Shown here: positions 1 through 6,518 of the stretch, one piece after another
How positions within the stretch are numbered: the stretch's first letter is position 1
How the letters are laid out: each line of letters starts with the position of its first letter
Source of the DNA: Acanthamoeba lenticulata
Lineage: Eukaryota; Discosea; Longamoebia; Acanthamoebidae
Length of the DNA stretch: 19,522 nt
Reading direction: 5' to 3'
Assembly (NCBI GenBank): GCA_002179805.1
Contig: NAVB01000855.1
Span: 1-19,522, forward strand
Made by a program: the position numbers and the translations under genes
The notes under the pieces: generated by a model
Seen by the model: only the letters and a program-made list of their open reading frames with translations
Database searches by the model: none
What the model was told of the DNA's origin: nothing

Positions 1-1006
1 GCGCAGTGCTCGGCCATCCAGCCCTCGCGGTGGGCCAGCACCGAGGCCCAGTCGAGGCCGAACCACTTCTGGGCCAGCATCGAGTTGCCGCCGTAGAGGC
101 TGCCGTAGGAGACGAAGCGCGGCGAGCCCAGCGCGTCGCTGTCCTGGTGGCCGTTCTCGGGGAAGAAGGCCAGGTGGTGGTTGTCGATGTCGCACGGCCA
201 CGCGACGTCGTTGGCGCCGCCGGCCAGCGGCACGCCCACCGAGTGGAGGCACTTTTCAAACTCTGTTGTTGTCGTTGTTGTTGTAAGTCGAATGTTTTGT
301 TGTAGTTATTGGGCAAAGGAGCTCAAGCCGCCCGTACCGCCGTTGCCCAAGTGTTGGAGGACGTCATCGCCCGTGCGGACGACCAGCGAGAGCGACGCGG
401 CCACGTAGGCGTGGTCCGTGATTTGGACGCCGTAGCGGGCCAGGCGCGAGCCGGGAGGGCCCATGGCAAATGGCACCACGTACATGGTGCGGCCCTCCAT
501 GCTGCCCGCAAGCAGCTTGGCCAGTTTCTGTGGGACACGTTTTCATGTGGACCAGGCAGGCGTAAGTGTTTCATGTAAACGAAGAAGCCTCATGTTTGCG
601 TTGTAGCGTACGTCGGTGATTTCGGTCTGCTGCGCCCAATTGCGGCCGTGGCCAATGTCGTCCTCCTTGGGCGTGCAGATGAACATGCGCTCCTCATTGC
701 GTGCGACATCACGCTCCGAAGTGCGGGCAAGGAAGCTCTGGGGTCCCACAAACTTCTCGTTGAGGCGAACGAAGGTGCCCTTCTTCACGAGCTCCTCGCA
801 AAGCGCCGCATACTCTTGGGCTGAACATCACCTTCATACGTTAGTCTTCTTGTACTTGGGCCCAAGTGAAAGAAAGAGGCAACAACACGACGCCCACCTG
901 AACCGTTGCACCAGTGCACGTTGGCCGGCTTGGTCAGCTGCTTTATCTTGTCCACCCACTGGAGCAGCTGTGTGTTGTTGGTGTGGGGAGTAGTGGAACT
1001 CTGCAT
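1..1006 (-). CDS. PCK: Phosphoenolpyruvate carboxykinase (GTP), N-terminal part, runs off window
   Basis: This enzyme converts oxaloacetate and GTP to phosphoenolpyruvate, CO2 and GDP, the entry step of gluconeogenesis. Four exons are visible: 1006-898, 820-612, 527-338 and 262-1. Phases are 1, 0 and 1, and the introns are 75-84 bp with GTACGC, GTACGG and GTGGGC donors. About 257 of roughly 600 family residues are present. Family landmarks in order are QWVDKIKQL with VHWCNGS near residues 16-36, [63 protein letters not shown], and [18 protein letters not shown]. In the last block the usual GKK reads AQK, which keeps the second lysine (a metal ligand in known enzymes). The P-loop and GTP site lie beyond the window. 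The start is the ATG just after a CAACACATC leader. An in-frame ATG at 1150 is open upstream, so a longer N-terminus cannot be excluded. No targeting peptide is evident, so a cytosolic location is likely. Confidence 0.95.
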
Positions 1007-1333
1007 GATGTGTTGAGTAGTGGATGTAGTCGAGGCAAGTGGCGTGCGGTAGCACAGGTGTATGTTGAGTCTGGCTGGGCAGCACTGTGAGAGAAGGATG
1101 ACTGCGCCCGAACCTTTTTGAGTGGCCCCCGAGCGACGCGAGTCCCGCAAAAGACCTGGAGGAGCCTGCCATTTCTGCGTGAATTGTCACCATTTTTTCT
1201 AGACCAATAAAACTTTATGTCCGCCAAAGAAAAAGGTCCTCATGTTGCACGTTCTTGTTGGGCCAACAGCGGCTGTTGGTCATACAGGATTACTACAAAA
1301 GAAACTTCGTCTTGTGAAAGCTTAAAAGAAGGT
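1007..1333. other. Intergenic: PEPCK upstream region
   Basis: This stretch should hold the PEPCK promoter (transcribed leftward) and the 3' flank of the tRNA gene. No clear TATA box lies near the PEPCK start. An inverted CCAAT motif (ATTGG read on the minus strand) occurs at about 1203-1207, some 200 bp upstream of the ATG. No coding sequence was recognised. Confidence 0.4.
1324..1327 (-). terminator. RNA polymerase III oligo-T terminator of tRNA-Ser
   Basis: A run of four T residues on the minus strand lies seven bases past the discriminator base of the tRNA. This is the expected Pol III stop signal. Confidence 0.75.
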
Positions 1334-1415
1334 CGACAACGGCAGGATTTGAACCTGCGCGGGGAGACCCCAGTAGATTTCGAGTCTACCGCCTTAACCA
1401 CTCGGCCACGTTGTC
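1334..1415 (-). tRNA. tRNA-Ser (anticodon CGA)
   Basis: An 82-nt class II tRNA without an intron. The acceptor stem pairs GACAACG with CGTTGTC, and the discriminator is G. Box A reads TGGCCGAGTGG. The anticodon stem GTAGA/TCTAC closes the seven-base loop CTCGAAA, giving anticodon CGA for UCG serine codons. The long variable arm (GGGG-TCT-CCCC) is characteristic of serine tRNAs. The T arm GCAGG-TTCAAAT-CCTGC carries box B. CCA is not encoded, as expected for a eukaryotic nuclear gene. UCG is heavily used by the GC-rich genes in this window. Confidence 0.97.
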
Positions 1416-1785
1416 CGCTTATATTAAAAAGGAAGCCCGGTGCTTGGTGGTGCAGCATTGTTATGACATGGAAATTAAAATATCAAATCTTTTTGTGTTC
1501 TTCAAACTATTTGTTTACCCCCGCAATTAGCTCGTATTACCCAATTTTGTCAATTAAAAATATTTTTAAAAATATTTTTGATTAAAAAATCTAGCAAATT
1601 GAAAATTACAAAACTTTTGTTGTGGGTGTAAGACTATCTATAGATCACGTTATAGGTGGAATAAAATAAATGAGCCCTCTTAGCTCAGCTAGAGGGCAAT
1701 CTTTTTAGAGAACTTTCTGTCCTTTCCCTAGGCTGGTGTTTTTTGTTTGTTTTGTTGCCATGATGCCAGCTTCACTGCCGCCTAC
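1416..1785. other. AT-rich intergenic region
   Basis: A notably AT-rich stretch (TTTTTAAAAATATTTTTGATTAAAA-type runs near 1550-1600) between the tRNA and the oxidoreductase fragment. Apart from the hairpin at 1674-1697, nothing coding was recognised. Confidence 0.5.
1674..1697 (+). other. Perfect hairpin followed by T-run
   Basis: GCCCTCT and AGAGGGC form a perfect 7-bp stem around the 10-base loop TAGCTCAGCT. CTTTTT follows four bases after the stem. The loop resembles the D-arm/box A of a tRNA (TAGCTCAG). The element could therefore be a tRNA-derived remnant, a small Pol III transcript or a structured terminator. No T arm or anticodon arm was found downstream. Confidence 0.35.
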
Positions 1786-2016
1786 ATGGAGCTGGAGAGT
1801 TGGAATGTATGCATTCTCGGTGCTGGTGCTGTGGGCATGTCAGCTGCTGTCTTCTTGAAAGACTGTGGCTACAGCATTATCGTCTTCTAGTCTTTGCCAA
1901 CTTCCCCGACCACAACGCTCCCCGTCATACAGCAGCACAAGCGTGTCCTTCAAGCCGCCTTTCCAGCTGTGGTAGACTGCGCAAGCACTGCCCTCGACCT
2001 TGTAGACCAAATGTAA
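1786..2016 (+). pseudogene. Broken FAD-dependent oxidoreductase fragment (D-amino-acid-oxidase-like N-terminus)
   Basis: From the ATG at 1786 the frame gives a textbook N-terminal dinucleotide-binding strand-loop-helix: VCILGAGAVGMSAAVFLKD, then GYSIIVF. It stops at TAG 1888-1890. Directly after, the +1 frame continues as VFANFPDHNAP, which fits the strand and loop following the Rossmann motif in D-amino-acid/D-aspartate oxidases. The break looks like an 8-bp insertion flanked by the short repeat GTCTT. The original frame also stays open past the TAG to TAA 2014-2016 (HKRVLQAAFPAVVDCAST). The FAD domain would need several hundred more residues, and none are found before the next gene. I infer a decayed gene copy. 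An undetected exon arrangement is the alternative. Confidence 0.5.
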
Positions 2017-2204
2017 TTTTACTTGAACAACATGTTGTCTTAGCTCAAGTCGCACACGCAGCTCTCGCGGCCGGTGCGTGGACCGTCGTGTAGGCCAGGC
2101 CCACAATGCCAAGCAGCCCCCACCACACAGGGAAAAAAGGGCTGGGCCACGTCTTTTATGCAAGAAACCGTGCGCTAGAGCAACAACCAACAAGTGTGAT
2201 CGAG

Positions 2205-2937
2205 ATGGCAGCGGCAACGGGACAGGCTGGGCTTGCGCGCTCCTTCCAAAGCGCTCGCACTGAGTTTAAGGAGTTCTCCATCCCCGAACTCAAGAAGTTC
2301 GAGGACCTCTTCAAGAAGTACAACACATCGGGTAAGGTTCAATTTGTTCATCATTTTCCCATCTTTGCTCCCCCTCTGACGCTCGAGCTACCTACCATGA
2401 CTCAGGTTCTGGCACTCTGGATCTTCCCGAGCTGAAGTACCTCATGGAACAGCTGGGCGCGCCCCAGACCCACCTCGGCCTCAAGGGTACGTTAAATCTT
2501 GCTCGCAAAGCTTGCTCTTTGGCCGTCACCTTGTTGACAAGGTCCACATGCAGCGATGATCAAGGAAATCGATGAGGATCACGACAACGTCGTTTCCTAC
2601 CGCGAGTTCCTCCTCATCTTCCGCTATGCGAAGACTGGCCGCCTCACCAACGAGGGCCTCCGCGCTATCGCGCAGTCCGTCAACGTGACCGAGGTACCTC
2701 ATTCATTGTTGCTTGATCTTTGCTCGACGCGTGAGTGACTAGGGTGTTCCTCTTGTTCGACGCCAGGTGGGCGTGGGTGGTGCCAAGGGCTTCTTCGAGC
2801 AGAAGGCGTCGATGCTCAACGCCGACGCCGAGATGCAGGAGAAGGACCGCCTCTACCGCGAGCAGGTCAAGCAGCAGAACGAGCAGAAGAAGGCCAACCG
2901 TGCCGCCTTTAAGGAGAAGGCCGCCCTCTTCCAGTAG
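2205..2937 (+). CDS. Swiprosin/EFHD-like EF-hand protein
   Basis: A 172-residue cytosolic Ca2+-binding protein of the EFHD1/EFHD2 (swiprosin) type, a family linked to actin dynamics and membrane ruffling. Exons are 2205-2331, 2406-2486, 2554-2693 and 2767-2937, in phases 1, 1 and 0. EF loop 1 spans residues 40-51 (NTSGSGTLDLPE) and begins with Asn, so it may be weak. EF loop 2 at residues 76-87 (DEDHDNVVSYRE) is near-canonical. Between them LGAPQTHLGLK matches the family almost exactly, and FREFLLIF-like YREFLLIFRYAKTGRL follows loop 2. The C-terminus (about 118-172) is a Lys/Glu/Gln-rich coiled coil preceded by GVGGAKGFFEQKA, again as in swiprosins. The long N-terminal low-complexity region of animal members is absent. 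An in-frame ATG at 2106 exists. The ATG at 2205 is preferred because the extension is not conserved-looking. The gene converges with the BAP31-like gene, 111 bp away. Confidence 0.9.
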
Positions 2938-3048
2938 AGGACTGGTGCTCGTCGTGTAGAACAGTGCAAGTAAAGAAAAAGGAGCAGCGAAGAGTAAGAT
3001 GGTTGAAGAGGATACGAGGGAAAAGAAGAGAGAAGAGGAAGAAGGGCT

Positions 3049-3705
3049 CTACTGAGCCTTCTTGGTCTCGGTCTTGGTCGTCGAGGCGGCGGACGACGAG
3101 GACGACGAAGGCTGGTTGATGCGCTGGAGGTCGCGAAGGTGGCGGTTCTCTTCGCGCAGAGCGACCTCGTCATGTGCCACACCTTGCAGACGCACCAGCA
3201 CGAGCACCAGCGTGAACGCAAACGCCACCTACGGAGCGAGGACAAGTGGTGAGCGAAAGAGCACTTCCGAAGCCGAACAAAGAAGAACGCGAGCGGTATG
3301 GAGTACCAAGTAGAAGTTTCGCTCAGCGCGCCACTTCTTATTGTGGTAGAGGATCTGTGGCGAGATGGACGCGTTAAATCGCAATCGTAGGAAGGAAGAC
3401 AGCTCTAACGTACCTGGCTCTGGGTGTCCAGGGTGCCGTGCGATTCTTGGTACTTCCTCATCTCCATGCTGGTATCTGCCGGCACAATCATCAGAAAGTG
3501 AACGTTACAAGAAAGGGCCAACTTTTTCAGCAGTACCGAAGAGAACCCAGGCCATGATGGTGAGGATGAGCCACATGGGCTTCTGAATCTTGTCGATTAG
3601 CGCCACAATCGTCATGTGGAGCGCCGACGGCATGGGGACGAGGAGAAGCGTCAGCAAGATGGCCGCAGCCACCAGGACGCCTACGACAAGCCACCAGAGC
3701 ATCAT
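3049..3705 (-). CDS. BAP29/BAP31-like ER membrane protein, short form
   Basis: A 152-residue ER membrane protein resembling B-cell-receptor-associated protein 31, an ER cargo receptor and quality-control factor. Exons are 3705-3537, 3475-3414, 3354-3307 and 3228-3049, in phases 1, 0 and 0. Membrane segment 1 is near residues 3-23 (WWLVVGVLVAAAILLTLLLV), segment 2 near 37-56, and segment 3 near 94-106 (VAFAFTLVLVLVR). The stretch MEMRKYQ, then KKWRAERNFYL just before segment 3, corresponds to the family's IRKY and RAQRNLY signatures. A short helix (DEVALREENRHLRDL) replaces the long cytosolic coiled coil of the animal protein (about 246 residues). The last four residues are KKAQ, a KKXX dilysine ER-retrieval signal. 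Upstream of the start only 132 bp separate it from the divergent ALG3 gene. Confidence 0.85.
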
Positions 3706-3837
3706 CTTCTTGAATAAAAGGTTTGGTGCCTGACGCGTGTGCTGCTGGATCAATAAAAGAAACAAGATTTCTGCCGAACTCGATGCAGTGAAAACAAGAA
3801 GAAAGAGGTTTCCCTCTCCTTGCTTGCTGAGTGCGTC
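3706..3837. promoter_or_regulatory. Probable bidirectional promoter for BAP31-like and ALG3
   Basis: Only 132 bp separate the two divergent start codons, so both core promoters must lie here. The region contains AT-rich patches (TTGAATAAAAGG at the left, ATCAATAAAAGAAAC in the middle) that could serve as TATA-like elements in either direction. Both products are ER membrane proteins, which makes co-regulation plausible. Confidence 0.5.
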
Positions 3838-6080
3838 ATGGAGCAGGGGGGCTTGAAGGGGTCGCCGGTGCGGTGGTGGTGGTTGACGCCGCTGGCGGCA
3901 GCTGCCGGTGTGGTGGGCAACAACCGTGCTTGGTTCACCCAATTTGCCGCCCTCCTCCTGCTCGCAGAAACAGTGCTCAATGTTCTCATCATTCGCTTCG
4001 TGCCTTGTACGGCCTTCCTGCTCCTTTAGGTCACTTGTTGCAGCACTTGCAACGGCAGTGCAGCATGCACAAAATGCGCTAACGATTCGTTCGCGGCTCG
4101 CATTCACACTGGCGAACATAGACACTGAGATCGATTGGGTAGCCTACATGGAAGAGGTGGGTGGCGTACTCGCTGGCGAGCGCGACTACTCTCAGCTCAA
4201 GGGCTGCACAGGCCCACTTGTCTACCCGGGTAGGGCCCTTTCCTTCTTCTTCTCTTTCCCTTTGCCTTGCGAGCGTGCATACCATGCCGACATCGTACTT
4301 CTCCATGCTTGTTTGATCTTCTACACCAAGGCGGGTTCGTATGGATCTACAGCGCGCTGCACTACGTGACCGGCGGGGGCGCCGACATCAGGCTCGGGCA
4401 GTACATCTTCGCGGGCCTCTACCTGGCGGTCCTCGCCCTCGTGCTCGCCATCTACCGCCGGACTCCAATCGTACTCACCTTCAACTTCAACTTTTATGTT
4501 GTACTGTTTTTATTTTTTTTTATTTTTTTTTAAAAATATTCTACTCACCACTTCTACACGCGAGTAGACGCCGGTGTGGGCGGTGGCGCTGTTGTGCCTC
4601 TCCAAGCGCATTCACTCCATCTATGGCCTCAGGTGCGAACCTTTCCCCTTCCTACCTACTTGGTATGACGCTCGTGCTCCTTCGTTTAATGACCGGTCGA
4701 ACGGCCATGGGGGCGCCATAGGCTGTTCAACGACTGCTGGGCCATGTTCTTCATGTTCGCGGCCATTTTGGCCCTCCTGAATCGTCGCTTGTCGCTCGCT
4801 ACCCTCCTCTACTCGCACGTTCCCCCTTTTCTTTCATTTCTTATATTTACTTTTTTTAAAAATAAAAATAGAATAAATTGTTTAATATTTGAACGATCCA
4901 CTACCAGGTTTGGCGTGTCGGTGAAGATGAACCTGCTGCTCTTCCTTCCGGGCTTCGGACTCATCCTGGCCATGGAGGTGCTGCACCGTTTCCCGCATTC
5001 TTGAGATTCTTCGTCGTGCTCACCACTTTGCTTGCTGGTTTGGTGCTCGGCAGGAGGGCATCCTCCGCAACGTCCCGCGCGCGCTGCTCTTCCTGGCCGT
5101 GCAAGTGGGTCTCGGGTGGCCCTTCCTCGCCCATGACTGGCGGGCCTACATGAACGGCGCCTTTGACCTCGGCCGCGTCTTCACCCACACCTGGACCGTA
5201 CGGCTCCCCCATACCGCCACGTCATGCCCACGTCCTCACGTCACGCGCTCGACCGAGCAGGTCAACTGGAAGTTCGTCCCAGAGCCCCAGTTCGTGAGCA
5301 AGGAGCTCGCCCTCGTGCGTGTTTCTCACCCCCCGTGTGCGCGCACCGCACACACGCGTGCGTGTTCTGAACCGACGCATTGCATGCACACGCGCGCACC
5401 ACACACACGCACAGGGCCTGCTGTGCGGCCACTTCCTGATGCTGCTCGTGTTCTTCGTGCGGAAGTGGAACCGCATCCCGCTGTCCGACACGCTGGCCCT
5501 CCTTCCCTCGCGCCTTCCGCGCCCGCAGCTCAACCCCTCCTGTACGACGCCCCATTGCACACGCGCACACGCGCATACACGCGCTTGACGGCGGATGCGC
5601 CCCACGCACACGCGCGCGCGTCGCAGATATCGTGGAGGTCCTCTTTGAGTGCAACTTCATCGGCATCGTGTTTGCGCGATCGCTCCACTTCCAGTTCTTC
5701 ACGTGGTACTTTTACTCGCTGCCATTCCTCCTCTGGAACACGCGCTACCCCACAATCCTCCGGTACTCCTTTCGCCGCACGCGCGCACCGCACACACGCG
5801 CGTACCACACATGCACCGCGCACACGCGCGCGTACAGGGCTGACGTGCAGGGTTGGGGGATAGGCTGGGGCTGTGGGCGGGGATCGTGTGGGTGTGGGAC
5901 ACGTTCCCGTCGACGCCGTTCACGTCGCTGCTGCTTCTGGGCCTCCACGCTACGCTCCTCCTCGGACTCCTCTTCTCGCCGCCGCTCCCGCCCTACGCCG
6001 CGCAGGCTGCTGTCGCCGACGCGACGGCGGGCAAGAAGCAAAAACAAAAGAAGAGCAGAAAGGCGGGCAAAGCCCAATAG
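3838..6080 (+). CDS. ALG3: ALG3, dolichyl-P-Man:Man5GlcNAc2-PP-dolichol alpha-1,3-mannosyltransferase
   Basis: This ER multi-pass enzyme moves mannose from dolichyl-phosphate-mannose to Man5GlcNAc2-PP-dolichol, the first lumenal mannosylation of the N-glycan precursor. It has eleven exons: 3838-4006, 4122-4229, 4331-4470, 4568-4632, 4722-4814, 4908-4977, 5054-5197, 5261-5314, 5415-5541, 5627-5762 and 5864-6080. They encode about 440 residues, the usual size (human 438). Signatures in order are [13 protein letters not shown] (the conserved lumenal Glu-Ile-Asp), [88 protein letters not shown] and WDTFPSTP. The tail is Lys-rich ([15 protein letters not shown]) without a strict KKXX. Intron 5 appears to use a GC donor (GCACGT at 4815), because only that closes the frame with the expected length. 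Introns 8-10 are full of CACGCG repeats. Confidence 0.95.
5315..5863 (+). repeat. CACACGCGCG-type alternating purine-pyrimidine repeats in ALG3 introns 8, 9 and 10
   Basis: Three successive introns (5315-5414, 5542-5626, 5763-5863) consist largely of CA and CG dinucleotide runs. The 18-mer gcgcaccgcacacacgcg occurs identically in intron 8 (5341-5358) and intron 10 (5783-5800). The intervening exons (5415-5541, 5627-5762) lack the repeat. Alternating CA/CG tracts of this sort are prone to Z-DNA and to slippage. Confidence 0.85.
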
Positions 6081-6207
6081 AATTTGTGGCACGCACAATT
6101 CATTTAAAATTCTTAAAAAAATGCTTCAGCGAGCAAGTTCGTGCCTATCTTTTGCCAAGTCTGACCGACCAAGTCCAACTCTTGCTGGGGCAGATACAAG
6201 TAACTTC

Positions 6208-6438
6208 ATGCAGATTTTTATCAAAACGCTGCCTGGAAGGACGGTAGTCCTCGACGTGGAGGAGACGGACACGATCGCCTCGGTCAAGTTGCAAGTGCTG
6301 GACAAGCTCGGCGTGCCAGTGGACCAGCAACGGCTCATCTTTTCTGGGAAGGAGCTTGACGCAACACGCACGCTTGCGGACTACACCATTACAAAGGAGT
6401 CTTCTGTCCTTCTTGTGATAAAGCTCAGGGGCGACTAG
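6208..6438 (+). CDS. Divergent ubiquitin-like protein ending in Arg-Gly-Asp
   Basis: The product is exactly 76 residues, the length of ubiquitin, and aligns without gaps. Lysines at 6, 27, 33, 48 and 63 are kept, while 11 is Arg and 29 is Gln. The Leu8/Ile44/Val70 hydrophobic patch is kept, but His68 is Leu and Arg72 is Lys. The C-terminus reads KLRGD followed by the stop, so the terminal Gly-Gly needed for E1 activation and isopeptide bonding is replaced by Gly-Asp. The domain probably folds as ubiquitin but could not be conjugated in the normal way. The single copy is intron-free. The frame is open upstream to an ATG at 6121, which would add 29 residues rich in Ser. The inner ATG is preferred because it matches ubiquitin's Met1, and because the outer one lies only 40 bp past the ALG3 stop. 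AATAAA follows at 6463. Confidence 0.85.
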   Translation: MQIFIKTLPGRTVVLDVEETDTIASVKLQVLDKLGVPVDQQRLIFSGKELDATRTLADYTITKESSVLLVIKLRGD

Positions 6439-6462
6439 GGAAGATGAGAACTCTTTGCCAAT

Positions 6463-6468
6463 AATAAA
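6463..6468 (+). promoter_or_regulatory. AATAAA polyadenylation signal of the ubiquitin-like gene
   Basis: A canonical hexamer 25 bases past the stop codon, within the 80-bp gap to the convergent gene. Confidence 0.6.
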
Positions 6469-6518
6469 TGAATTTTTCAACCCAATATTCATTATCATCA
6501 TAAATAATTACACAAAAA

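Noticed and set aside
1217..1585. 122-residue plus-strand frame across the tRNA
   Set aside because: It overlaps the tRNA-Ser gene on the opposite strand and shows no protein-like features.
5099..5863. 254-residue plus-strand frame rich in His, Thr, Arg and Ala
   Set aside because: It runs through ALG3 introns 7-10 and owes its length to the CACGCG repeats. The ALG3 exon frames carry the conserved motifs instead.
5315..5863. CRISPR-like or mobile-element origin of the CACGCG repeats
   Set aside because: There are no regular spacers, no terminal inverted repeats and no target-site duplications. The repeats stay within splice-site boundaries.
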